Of a stretch of DNA of 44,690 nucleotides, positions 1 to 10,523 are shown in pieces (the stretch's first letter is position 1; every line of letters begins with the position of its first letter). The notes under the pieces are model-generated. The model was not told where the DNA came from. It made no database searches and saw only the letters and a program-made list of their open reading frames with translations. Source of the DNA: Gnetum montanum (Eukaryota > Streptophyta > Gnetopsida > Gnetales > Gnetaceae); assembly GCA_015680685.1 (NCBI GenBank), contig MNCI01036164.1, positions 5,454 through 50,143 on the forward strand. Direction: 5' to 3'. Position numbers and translations under genes: made by a program.

Positions 1-1330
1 TTGAGAAAACTCTAAAATCTAGAAATGAGAAGCTTCATCCATAGAAAGAAGAGCTAAAGAAGAGTACATAAGTCTTCAGTGACTCACAAAACATCATTAG
101 TCAATAAGTGAAGAAGACAGCTAATCTAAACATTATCTTAGAAAATTTTACAAAAGAAATTATTACTCAAAATGTCATGATGGGATAGGCAAGAAAATTA
201 ATTGATAGATCATGGATTGCTCTCAAACCATTAGAAAAAATTGAAGGGCGTCATGTTTGTGGAAGTATTTGTTAATGTATGATGTTATTGTAAAAAATGC
301 TCATATACAATGCTAATATTATAAACGATATGACCACATTAAATTATGTTGGCCATAAAATATTTGTCTAGTATTAATTAAGATAGGTATAATTAAAAGT
401 TCCAAAGTCAAAACCTTAAGTGAAAAAGATTTGTTTACTCAAACAAAAGGATCTCAAGGCTTTCATAATAAAAGATACTTCCAAAGGTAAGAAACCATTC
501 TTTTGATACTTAGATAGTGGATGTTCTAGACATAAGATGGGAAGAAATCAATATTTATGTCCCTATGATGCTATGCTAATGGGAGTGTCTCATTTGGATA
601 TAATATCAAAGCTTTCATTAAAGGTAAGAATACTATTAGAGGTAAGAATTCACCCTAAATAAAAAATTTGCTTTATGTTACTAGACTTGAACATAGTTTG
701 TTAAGTGTTATCCAACTTTATGATATGAGAAAAATTATTCTTTTTTAAGTTAACCATTGCATTGTAAAGGATTCTAAAATAGATGATGTTACCTTTAGAG
801 GTAAAAAATTAGATAATGTTTATATTGTTAATAATTTTGATGTAAGTAAATATAAGTTAAAATAGATAATTAGAAAATCAAAAGATAATTAGCTTTAGCA
901 TAGAAGAATATAACTTTTAAACTTTCAAAGACTTAAATTTTTGATGGGTTGTCAAGCATTGAATCTAAGAAAGATAAGGTGTGTAAGACTTGTGAAAAGG
1001 TTAAGTAAAGTTTCTTTAAAGAAACATATGTATTTCTTCCAGGTATTCTTTAGACCTTTTACATATAGATTTGGTAGCCTTGAAGTTAGAAGATATTTCT
1101 AGGTTATTATTGATAACTAAAAAATCACTTAGATAGTCTTATTAACTTAAAAGTATGCAACATTTTATTACTTTAATAAGATTTATTATAGTTTACAAAG
1201 AGTAAAAGGCTATCTGATAAATAAAATAATAAGTGATCAAGAAGAAATATTTGACAATGTTGAATTTGTAAAATATGATGATAAGACATAGAGTTAGAGA
1301 TTTGCCACTAAGCTAAATAAACTTGAATTA
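1..1330 (+). pseudogene. Decayed Ty1/copia gag-pol fragment (outer left copy)
   Basis: Translation in shifting frames shows Ty1/copia landmarks in the correct order. There is a remnant gag zinc knuckle near 310-356 (tail of the CCHC pattern, YDHIKLCW), a protease motif LDSGCSRHKMG with the catalytic D-S-G at 513-521, then a tract resembling the GAG-pre-integrase region near 890-1000. The integrase start LDLLHIDL is near 1050-1073, with the first catalytic Asp at 1068-1070. A degraded second integrase site (ISDQEEIFDNVEFVKY) has its Asp at 1235-1237. The Trp before LDSG is TGA. Many stops and frameshifts make it non-functional. Reverse transcriptase and RNase H are absent. It is one of four copies (with 13621-15192, 25831-27400, 38820-40440). 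Confidence 0.8.
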
Positions 1331-1905
1331 TGAAAATTTGTGATGGTCTTTAGATTTCTTATTCATAATGATTTGAAATAGGATTGAAATGAATTGAATG
1401 AAATTACAATAATAATATAATAAATTATTAAATAATAAGATGAATAAAATATCAAGTAAACACTTTAGGTGGTTGCTGGGAGGAAAGTTATGTGGTGTTG
1501 GTAACACTCCTAATAAACTACCCCTTGAACAATGCCTTAAGAGGAAGCCTTACAAGTCCTATCTTGGCCAATCAATTCTACTAGACGAATAATGAATACC
1601 AATTGTTATGATTTGGGGAATGCTCTAACCCATTCTTCTTATGTCTAGAGTAGCACATCAAAATGCCTCTATTTCTACTTCTATATGATCCCATAGAGAA
1701 ACTACCATCTAGGTCAGCTATATTAAGGTATAGATGAATAGCCTAAGATTGCATAGAGCTATCTATTGATTAACAAATAATCTTTTATAATTTATCACCA
1801 AGAAAGAACCCCTTGCTACTTGAATGCATTACTACTTCCCTATGCCAAGGTGGAAATTTATCACTAATGTCTTGCACTAGACTAGACTAATGCAAGTATT
1901 TTTNG
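1331..1905. repeat. Repeat spacer between copia relic and LTR-C
   Basis: AT-rich, non-coding DNA present in all four terminal blocks of P (compare 12535-13620, 27401-28505, 37732-38819). No domain is visible in any frame. It ends at a single N (1905), where collinearity with the other copies breaks. Confidence 0.7.
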
Positions 1906-2327
1906 TGGTATTTATAGGCTAGCACTGAAGGGACAATAACGGATACCCAATATCACAACCTTGCAAAACATGACTCATCAATGTCAATATATTAGGTACA
2001 CACATAATTACAGTGTCCTAAACACTACTACACATGAGAAAGAGTTAGAAGTAAAGAAAGGGTTAAAGAATATTAGACTTACTAGAACATGTCATGTGCT
2101 AGATTCCAAATAGGCTAGCCTATATCTAGGACTCCTAATCCAATCCACAACTAGATGAGTGCATATATCATTCCCAATAGATTGAGTATGCACTAAGTGG
2201 TGACTGCACTACTACAATAACTATTTAGGTATTCCTCATGCCATGCTTGACCATAACTTAATCTAGGAAACCATGAAATTTCACATAAAATATAGTATTT
2301 CTAAGTATTTCCCTATGGGATAAGGTA
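1906..2327 (-). repeat. Locally inverted segment between two single Ns
   Basis: This segment has the same orientation as 37660-38076, while both neighbours (1-1904 and 2329 onward) have the opposite one. Bases 1906-2017 are an exact reverse complement of about 2332-2443 by eye. Single Ns at 1905 and 2328 mark the two junctions. It reads as a small contig placed backwards, with its end duplicated, rather than a biological inversion. Confidence 0.75.
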
Positions 2328-2637
2328 NGGACACTGTAATTATGTGTGTACCTAATATATTGACATTGATGAGTCATGTTTTGCAAGGTTGTGATATTGG
2401 GTATCCGTTATTGTCCCTTCAGTGCTAGCCTATAAATACCACACTTGGATGCATGGTTGATATATACATAGATAGATAGATAGATTCTAGATTTTGATAG
2501 ATTTTAAGTTTTGTTAGTTTTGAATGCATGCCTACAGTGTGATGTTAAGTGATTGTATGACATCCTTACTTGAGTGTGATGTACTTAGACATGTTACATG
2601 TTTAGCAATAAATATCAAGATTCCTTTCATCATTGTA

Positions 2638-2653
2638 GTATCCACTTAGCTTT
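2638..2653. repeat. Target-site duplication of left truncated LINE (3' side)
   Basis: GTATCCACTTAGCTTT here matches 5001-5016 with one mismatch. It borders the oligo(A) (here oligo-T) end of the LINE. The same duplication flanks the right-arm copy (34701-34716 and 37445-37460). Confidence 0.9.
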
Positions 2654-5000
2654 TTTTCGGAAAAGGTCGAGAGAAAAATTATATTCCAAAAAATTTGAAA
2701 GGAGCTACACAGACGCGTAGTGAGGACCAGAGTCACTGGCCCCACACCAACCAAGAAAGAAAGGACCCCTAGAGGAGCCGAAGCCCTCAGAGGGCTATCT
2801 CGGCAGGTTCTGTTCTTGGGCAACTTCAAGTGCTAGATCATGGTCTCCTCATTGAACCCATGGTGTTTTCGCTTTCGCTACTCCTAAGGATCTGAAGGTT
2901 GGGCTGGCAGGGAGGGAGTGCTGGCCAACCACAGGGCACGAATCAGCCCGGGATGTCTGTTAGGGTGGCACCTCCGCAGAGACTCCCAGAGAAACAGTGG
3001 GAGGTTGATGGGGGTGTCGTCGCGCATGCATTGAAGGAATTTAAAGTGCACCCCATTCAGCTTGTGGTGTGACCCAAAATGGATGAAGTAGTGTTTGACC
3101 AACTCCGCCGCCACCTTCCAATAGAACGAGAGGGTCATTACTTTGATATGTCCACTGGCTGTCTTTGGGATGGGGCCCTAGAAGAAATTGAGAGCAGCCG
3201 CATGTGAACCTGCCAGCGGGGGGATGTGAGTGCTGCTAAAGGGCACCCCAATCATGGCCACGACCGACGTAGCCATGATATGAATTTGCCACCCTCTAAA
3301 CACAATAGTCTCCTCACACCAATTTGTGTAAAAGGGACGGGTGTTAAGCTCTGGGTCAACGGCCATTCTGGGCAAAATTTGAGTCCACCTCATGCGGGAG
3401 GCCCAGCGCCAAAGCTCTGGGCGACGTTGAATAGCTATCACGGTTGGCTCGAGGCGAGTATGCAGGTCCATCGCGGCAGTAATTTCATATCAGAATTTCC
3501 TGAACCTACCAGATAACACAGTCCGGGGAGGGAAGGCCACACCTTTAAAGATGCATTCATTTCTGGCCTTCGACAGAATCCATAGTGCTGTTAGCATCGA
3601 TGCGTTACCAGAAACAGTTGGGGGATGGAGACCAGATGTATGCCAGAATTGTCTGGTAACGTGGCACTCATGCATGAAGTGCTGTAATGTCTCAATATTT
3701 TGATTGCATAGGGGGCAATTCTTACTGATTGCCATGCCCCTAGACTGCAATAATGTCTAGACGGGGAGGGCCTATTGGAGGATCAGCCACCCAAACATCT
3801 TGATTTTTTTGGGGAGGATTCCCTTCCAGAGCTACATCCAGTGTGGATCAGTTGGGAACTGCTTCTGGAGGTACTAACGAGGATGTAGGGAGATCTCGTA
3901 ATCATTTCCCAACAACCTAACATGGGCACACAGTTGTCTCTAGATGAAGGAGTCGGAACCAACCGTCGTCCAGGGCCTATACTTCCGCTGCAGAATTTGT
4001 GCCCAGAGGGAGGGATCTTCCAGCATGGTGGAAAGCTGCCAAATCAGCCTTTGCCTTCCTAAGGCCACCTCCACCTTGAAAGGGAGGATGCCAACCCCCC
4101 GGCATCGTGGGGCCACACGGTTTTGGTCCACTCCACCAGGTGCATCTTTTTTCCTCCTTGTCCTCCTGACGACACGAAGTTGCATATTATCGTATCAATC
4201 TTCGTGGTGACTCCAGAGGGTAGGGAGGCCACCGAGGTAGCAAATCTAACCATGGCACCTAACACCGCAATCGCCAGCACGATTTTCCCTTTACAAGACA
4301 AGAAACAATTTGTCCAATGGATCGTGCGTTTTTGAATTCTCATAATGAGGGCCTGCCAGGTTTGCCATTTGTGCCAGTTGTGGATGGGGATGACAAAATA
4401 TTTATTGTCTGCCTCACCTAGTAGGATCCCCAGGATTTGAATAATCCTACTACACAACAAATGATGGGTGTGCATGAAATATAGTGCAGACTTTCTAGTG
4501 TTTGTCTACAGTCCCACTTCCCACTGGAAATGATCGAGTGCCCTCATTAAAGCTTTGACCTACAGCACGGCGGCCTTAATGAAGATCATGGTGTCGTCTG
4601 CATAGTGGGTGGTGAGACAGGGAATGCTATGCAAATCCAGTCCCTGGACACCCTCCTTCACACAATACATTTGTAGGAGGTCCATCAGCACCAGAAAAAG
4701 GAGCGGGGAGAGGGGGTCGCCTTGACGCAGCCTACGTCCAGTCCCATGGAAGCCCCACAAGTGCCCATCAATATCCAAGGAGTACTGCCCTCCCTGTTGC
4801 ATATGCAAGCAGAGCTCCACAAAGTCCCTGCCAGGCCTTTCGCATGTAGTACGTTCCACAGGGCTGCCCAACTAATGAAGTCGTAAGCCTTGGTAATATT
4901 GAGCTTGATGCAAAGGCCTAGGAATTTAGCAACGTAGAGGGAGTGCTAAATTTCCTGCAGCAGCAAGACTTGGTCTTGGAGGTGGTGGCCCTTTATGAAA
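2654..5000 (-). mobile_element. 5'-truncated L1-type LINE (left copy), decayed
   Basis: On the minus strand the fragment starts inside reverse transcriptase at the tract matching FMKGHHLQD of the longer LINE. It keeps the FHGTGRRLRQGDPLSPLLF tract (about 4690-4750) and the catalytic HYADDTMIF (about 4585-4612). It then reads through the thumb/connection region and a zinc-binding RT-associated domain with CPLCNQ and HFMHEC near 3665-3725. A long C-terminal tail with no recognised domain follows to about 2850. Stops and frameshifts abound. About 0.38 kb near the 3' end, present in the right copy (36.92-37.31 kb), is missing. The 3' end is oligo(A) followed by the target-site duplication. It cannot retrotranspose. 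Confidence 0.9.
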
Positions 5001-5016
5001 GTATCCACTTAGCCTT
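5001..5016. repeat. Target-site duplication of left truncated LINE (5' side)
   Basis: GTATCCACTTAGCCTT, one base different from 2638-2653. It lies directly beside the truncated 5' end of the LINE. Confidence 0.85.
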
Positions 5017-5490
5017 ATTACTACTTTTAATTTCTTAAATGCTTGCTACTTTCTTTAGTTAATGTTCATCATTTGTTTCTCTTTATCATTTTCTTCATTA
5101 TGTGGAATGAATATGACTATTTGCGAGCGCTTAAGTATAATTACTTGGTAACTCAGTGGTGTTATCATTTGGTACACGTAGTAATGGTACACTTGGTAAT
5201 CCCAACAGTAGTTACATGAAGTCCAAGGAATGGATACTTATCACACGTAGGCTAGTTTAGAATTTAATTTCCATTATTAATTAGATTAAATAATCAATTT
5301 CTTTATTATCATTAGGAGTAACTTAGGGCCAAACAACATCAAGAATCATATGTCTTACTTTGGACTAAACCATATGTGACAAAGCTATCACTAGCCTAAG
5401 TGGGAAGACAACGGACTATAATCAAGGCATAATGACCTAGATGCACAACTAGTCCCATCCATGGAATTCAATTGAATTGTGCATGAACAC

Positions 5491-6057
5491 TTTTTGCTTG
5501 ATCTTTTTATGAGTAATCTCATCTATGAATAAAGAACTCATGTGACTCATTGGTTGAGGTGTTGTTCTATGCTATTGAGTCTCGGGTGACTAATTATTTG
5601 GATAGCGAGGCCACCACATCCACCTAACCATTCTAATAATAAGAGGTTCTACTCTAGGTATGATGATATTCTTTTCATTATAAAAACTTAAAAGTAATTT
5701 TGTGCTCATTATGCCTAGGCTGAAGAAGAATGGACTAAGTAGGAATGACCAAGGTGTGACATCAAGGGGACTTCTGGATTCTCTCTTGTGACATCTGTAG
5801 GAGTTACCATGTAGCCTGGTTGTACTAAGATCCTTGTAGATTTAATAAAAATTAGGAGTAAGAGTAATAAAGGCACTAATCAAAAAACAAAAAAAAACCA
5901 ATGTTGTTCTAGGGATCCCACTAGAAAGACATGCACCCATGCCTAAAGGTTGGCAGCTTCTCTGGAATAAGCATTCAAAAGAAGAAGAAGAAGAGTGTGC
6001 CAAAGTGGTCACACAAAAAGTAAAAAAAAAAAAGATCAAGACAAAAGTGTCGCAAAG
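5491..6057 (+). other. Retroelement internal fragment with Lys/Glu-rich open frame
   Basis: Non-LTR sequence between outer LTR-C and LTR-D. On the plus strand an open stretch from about 5893 reads NVVLGIPLERHAP, then PKGWQLLWNKHSKEEEEEC and a lysine-rich run (KVKKKKIKTKVSQ) that enters LTR-D. The right arm keeps the same reading around its gap (33905-34072). It could be a gag remnant of the LTR-C element, since it lies just inside that LTR in the same orientation, but I recognise no family. The GAAGAAGAAGAAGAAGAG tract is simple repeat. The rest (5491-5890) has no visible coding potential. Confidence 0.35.
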
Positions 6058-6848
6058 TGACGAGTGGCTAGGTACCCCTACACTCAACCATATGAATACG
6101 AGCGTTTCACGCGTGATCTGGTTGAACTCCAAGGACTAAGTGCTTACGTGCCCTAATGGAATACTTAAGGTTACTCAATCATTGTCCTCCCAAACTTTCT
6201 TGTATTGTCACGGTTGTATGGTTAAGTAAGTTTGAGGTATGTGATTTTTATATCTTTTGTCTTTTTAATGCCTATGCTAATAAGGAAGGGTGAAGAGAAC
6301 TAAATGACTAACTTTCATTAACTACTCACTAACTAATTTCTAAGCATCCTAGCATCAGTATCCATTCCCGCTTTTCGTTCACACCCTAAACCAGTGCAAC
6401 ACTACTGGGATTACCAAACGCTACTCGTCACTGGGTTATTAAAGGTTACAGACGTGCTCAAACTGGTAATATTGAATGCACTTAACTAGACGAGTCAAGG
6501 GTTGGGAGAGATTAATTATCTAGGAAAGCATTTAAGCATTTAATAGTAATTAAATCCTATTTAGCTTAGTCCACATGCTGCAAGGTTTATCAGAAAGTTC
6601 ATCTTTATTGTCATATACAAATGTGTGCTCAAGTACAATTTGCTCGAATAAAGATCCGTTCACTTTGAGACTCCTACTATGGACACATGGAAATTATTCT
6701 AACTCTAGAATGGTAAAACTGCTATAGTGTGGCTAAGGAACTAACTCTAGATGATGAAACAAGGGAAAGCCAGCTCTTATTTATAGGCATGATGATGGGT
6801 TGCGATATCGAGGATGTGATATCTCGTACGCGATATCACGACTCATCA
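6058..6848 (-). mobile_element. LTR family D (left copy)
   Basis: Mirror of 33114-33904. On the minus strand it begins TGATGAGTCGTG at 6848 and ends near ...CCACTCGTCA at 6058, with one substitution in the terminal CATCA. Near its start are three GATATC palindromes spaced exactly 14 bp (starts at 6804, 6818, 6832 on the plus strand). A TATAAATAAG promoter-like box lies about 20 bp downstream of them. A CGAATAAAGATC block near 6650 may include the polyadenylation signal. The upstream flank carries a polypurine tract, so this is most likely a 3' LTR. Confidence 0.85.
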
Positions 6849-8204
6849 TACCCCCATGATTGAATGAAAACTCATCCTCGAGTTCCTTACAAAACATTGG
6901 GAAGGTATGGGATTATTGACTTGAATGATACTAATGGTGAATGGGGTGACATGTGAACAGATCATCATTACAATACATGACAAAATTAGTGTTTATGACA
7001 ACAAGAATGAACACTAAACACATTTGACATCTAGCCTTATTTGGCAGTTGGCAGAGAAGAGGGAAGAGAGAAGAAGTTTGTTGCTAGCAATGCCAAGATC
7101 GTGCTTTTCGTTGTCCATCCATAAGCACGTCATCAATCTTGTTCCTTGCATAATTGCTCTAGCACCAGTCCATTCCAAGTGTTTCTTGTAGATCCAATCC
7201 ATTGGTGTATGATTACCATCTGCACATACAACACAATCTTAAATTATCAAGGGTAAATGAATCATAATGTAGTTGATATCTTACCTGAGTGTAAGGCCCA
7301 TTGTTGTGATATGGCTAATGTAGATCTAGAGATATAATACTGGTGACTACCTGAGGTGTAGGGATTAAGAGAAAATTAAAAAAATTGAACCAGGACCCCC
7401 ATGACTAAGAGCAAACCTATGGTAGGGAAAGAATGGAAAAAGATAAGGAATAAGAAAGATGGAGAAAAAGAAACAATGGTAACGTCGATAAAATGTATGC
7501 GAGGGATGGAAATGAACAAAATAAAAGTTGATTGTGAAAATGTTTAAGGGAAATAAATTAACTGATACCCAAATAGGAATGTCAATGGGTCCTCCCCAAA
7601 GCAAGTTCATGCCCTTAATGCCTCAACAATCCCACATTCAAAGAGTCCGTAGGCTCTAGAAATGTCATTTGGAAGCAACAGTTAAAGTCTTAACCACAAG
7701 AATTTACCAAAAAGAAAATAATGCATTAACTAAAATATGGACTATTGATACAACCGACAATGAGGTGAAAAATGGAAAAAGAAGGATGGAAAGAAGAGAA
7801 TGGAATAGAGTTTCAAGGACAAGGTAGTCTATAGCCCCTTGTGTATTAATGGTTAATGTGACTTAGTAGATCTCATTCCAAGTCCAGCCTCAAACCAACC
7901 ACCACCAGTGACCTCACATTAATACATTTGGCCAATCCATCCGCCTGAAGTAACGAGAATGCTTCTACCAAAGAGTCACCATCATTCTGACAAAATGAAA
8001 AAGGAGAAAAAAAGGAAAAAGGAGAAAGTAGGAAGCGAGGAAGGGCCTTAGTTATAGGGAATATTTTTATTTAGTCCAATAACCAATGCTTGTAGCCTAG
8101 GTGATTATTTTTTCTAAGGGGTATGCTTTGAATTTTCACTATTTTTTTTTTTGTGTTTTGCATGAGAACCACACCATGCAAAGACTTATTATTTTGAATT
8201 CTCA
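6849..8204 (-). mobile_element. 3' internal tail of a Ty3/gypsy-like element (left copy)
   Basis: Mirror of 31776-33113. Just upstream of LTR-D on the minus strand is CTCGAGGATGAGTTTTCATT followed by a CATGGGGGTA polypurine tract. This resembles the end of plant Ty3/gypsy internal regions (a terminal Leu-Glu-Asp-Glu-Phe-like frame, then purines, then TG of the LTR). The remainder has only short fragmentary frames (for example 7014-7202 and 7365-7610 on the minus strand) that match between arms but show no recognisable domain. No integrase or reverse transcriptase is visible. Confidence 0.55.
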
Positions 8205-8886
8205 CTATCTTCCCACTTGGACTAGTATTTTCTTTATCATGTATGGTTTAGTCCAAAGTGAGGTGTATGATGTTGTCGTAAACTAGTGCTACTCCTAGAG
8301 GCAATGCAAAATAAGTTAAATTAAGGTAGGAGGAAAAGGGAGAGAGAGTTAAGCTAATAGGAAATGGGAGGAGAGAGTCTAAACTAGCCTAAGTACGATG
8401 AGCATCCATTCCTTAATCATTTGTATACATCTTGGACCTCATGTACGACTACCACTGGGATTACCAAGCACATGTCCTAGGTATGCTATTGGGTTACCAA
8501 GTAGTCACACTGAAATGCTCATGATTAAGTCGTACTCATTCTGCATTTAATAAAATTTGAGGGTAAGAAGTATTAATTAATAAAATAATTAAATAATTAA
8601 TCTAAGTTAATGTTGCAATGATGAAGTAATCTTGATCTTTATTTTCGATTATGTACGTGTCCAAGTACGTCACACTTGAATAAAGGTGTCGTACAATTAT
8701 AATCATCACACCACGGGCATGCACTGGGAGAAAGGTTTGAGAAGAACTAAAAATGAAAACTAACTTCTAACTAAACTACTACCTTCCTTCATGTGTGTAC
8801 ATGTGTATTTATAGGCCCACACAAGAGTCACAATATCATGTATCTGATATCGTTTCTTAGGTCACAATATCGCATACCCAATATCA
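8205..8886 (-). mobile_element. LTR family B (left copy), 3'-truncated
   Basis: Mirror of 31094-31775. On the minus strand it begins TGATATTGGGTATGCGATAT at 8886, directly after the gag reading frame. It has a GGCCTATAAATACACATG promoter-like box near 8815, then GTACGACACC and AAATAAAGATCAAGATT blocks shared with family C. Similarity to other LTRs fades near 8205, so the 3' end is missing or replaced. Its position after gag makes it the likely 3' LTR of the gag element, although it is more like family C than the LTR-A on the other side. Confidence 0.7.
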
Positions 8887-10174
8887 TGGGTTGTATTTTT
8901 CTGCACTTTCCCTCTTGCATAGTTCACCTTCTTCTCTTGCTACTTGTTCAAAAAATTGATGTACTTCATGGGCTCTAAGTTGTGATAGTTTCCCTTGGGC
9001 ATAAGTCCCAAGAGTTCTTCTAGTTTCATGCGTAAGCCCATCCACAATGTGGCAAAGTTGATCCCTCTGAGCGTATCCATGGCCCCGGCAACGATGTAAC
9101 AGTTTGTAGTAGTGGGCCATGGTAGCATCCAAGGGTTCATAAGTACCTTGCTTCCATCCTTGGATCTACTTACGCAAATTAGACACACTAGAGTATGTCT
9201 GATATTTATCGTTGAAGAGTTCTAGCATCATACTTCACCTCTTGATGGTTTCTGGTTCTAAGGACTGGTACCAACTCTTTGCTTCTTTATTGAGTGTCCT
9301 GGGAAATAACTTAAGTTTTTGCCACTTGTTTTCAATATCCTGCAAGGCACAGGCATCGTGGAATTCCTGTAAATGATGCTGCGGATCTGCATTGTATCCC
9401 CCTTCAAAACGTGAGATGTTGTTCATGTCTAAACGCTTGATCCGACTATCCTTTTGATGCCTTGTTGGAATCCTAATAGCCTCCGTTATATCAAGCATAC
9501 TTCGGGTTGTGAGTAGGGGCTCATCAGGATCATCTCTTTCATGACTTGTGATGTCTTCATTGTTCCCCACTCTCCCTACATCCTTGCCCTTGTCCTCTCT
9601 CTTGACTTTCGTGTCGAGGTCTTTCATTTTTTCTACCCCTATCCTCACCGTTATGTTCATGGTGGCTACGCCAAGATGTGGAAGGAGAAGGTGAGTTGTG
9701 AGATGAAGGGGAAGAGGAAGGGGAACCATCTCCATGACGATGTTTCTTTCCTTGTCTTCAACTGCTTTGGCCCCGATCGTGATGAAGATCTAAGTGCCCA
9801 TCCTTAGTATGAGTTGTTGTTCCCTTTGTGAATAGTTGGCATTCATAGGGATCAGAACCAGTGTTATGTATCGTTGATCGTAGGTTCTGATGCCTAGCCT
9901 CCTCACTGTTGGTAGGAGGGGAAACATCATTTGTTAGAGAACCCATTATAAGGGGTTCCTCATCTCCTATTTCGCTAAGGACGTGCAGGGCTTTGCCCTT
10001 CAAAAGTGTATGTTGACTCTCCTGCCTTAAGTCCTTGATACATTGTGCACCTATGGGATGATAATCTGTCATATCAAAGTCTTCTGCAACGTATTCAGAA
10101 AATAATTCTGTCATGCCAATCTGTGCCAAAGCACAGAAAAACATGTTAGGGACTGATCGATTTGGGGGTAACAC
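8887..10174 (-). pseudogene. Ty3/gypsy-type gag, frameshifted (left copy)
   Basis: On the minus strand an N-terminal open frame starts at 10174 (MLPPNRSVPNMFFCALAQIG). It passes into a Ser/Pro/Arg-rich tract (SPSSSPSSHNSPSPSTSWRS) and after a frameshift into a retrotransposon gag core (9235-9735: SRIKRLDMNNISRFEGGY, WQKLKLFPRTL, SWYQSLEPETI). Another shift continues it to 8884-9132 (AHYYKLLHRCRGHGY, then GLTHETRRTLGTY and FFEQVAREEGELCKRESAE). The pattern fits Retrotrans_gag (PF03732). Stops in the connecting stretch (NDKY*TYSS, LCK*IQG) are CAG to TAG changes. No zinc knuckle, protease or polymerase follows: the next element is LTR-B, so this is a gag-only, non-autonomous element. Confidence 0.8.
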
Positions 10175-10504
10175 AATGTTACCTTATACATCTCTTCACC
10201 ACAGCTGTTTATCTTGATGGAGGATAAAGGTAAAGTATGGAATATACTGATCGGGATGAGTATAGACTTTCCAGTATTCTTTAGGACTTGGCTAATTTCG
10301 GCTATGTGTTTTATGTTGCCGACTATCTCTAGTATTAGTCCTAGGTGATGAGTTACTTTTGTGAGAAGAAGACATTTTGATTTATCAGTGTGCTATTTCA
10401 TTGTTATATAAATTCTTATTTAATTAATTAACCCAAAGGTTCATTAAGTCTCCCAATGATGTGAGTGATATCCTTTATGTTCTATTCGGCGCACAAACAC
10501 TTAG
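10175..10504 (-). other. 5' untranslated internal region of the gag element
   Basis: Sequence between the primer-binding site and the first gag ATG on the minus strand. An upstream ATG-initiated stretch reading MSSSHKSNSSPRT (about 10335-10374) may be the true gag N-terminus. I see no other signal. This part is deleted in the right arm. Confidence 0.4.
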
Positions 10505-10522
10505 TCCCCGGCAACAGCGCCA
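10505..10522 (-). promoter_or_regulatory. tRNA-Asp primer-binding site
   Basis: The minus strand reads TGGCGCTGTTGCCGGGGA, one base inside the end of LTR-A. It is complementary, with one mismatch, to the 3' end of plant tRNA-Asp (family consensus TGGCGCCGTTGCCGGGGA), the primer typical of several plant Ty3/gypsy lineages. It fixes the orientation of the gag element and the LTR-A boundary. Confidence 0.88.
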
Positions 10523-10523
10523 A

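Larger units (their letters stand above)
2367..5490 (+). mobile_element. LTR family C, outer left copy, split by a LINE
   Basis: The LTR starts TGATGAGTCATG at 2367 and has a promoter-like CCTATAAATACC near 2430. It continues to 2653, is interrupted by the LINE 2654-5000, resumes at 5017 and fades at about 5490, before the usual ...CATCA end. Compared with the inner copy 28506-29248 the last ~80 bases are missing or diverged. Shared internal landmarks are an AATAAATATCAAGATTCC stretch near 2610, and TTGGTACAC and CTAAGTGGGAAGACAA blocks. It belongs to a Ty3/gypsy-type family. It points inward within P, mirrored by 34593-37731 on the opposite strand. Confidence 0.75.

Noticed and set aside
5842-6132. 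Minus-strand 96-codon open frame
   Set aside because: It is the antisense of the Lys/Glu-rich tract (poly-Phe/Ser shadow), with no independent support.
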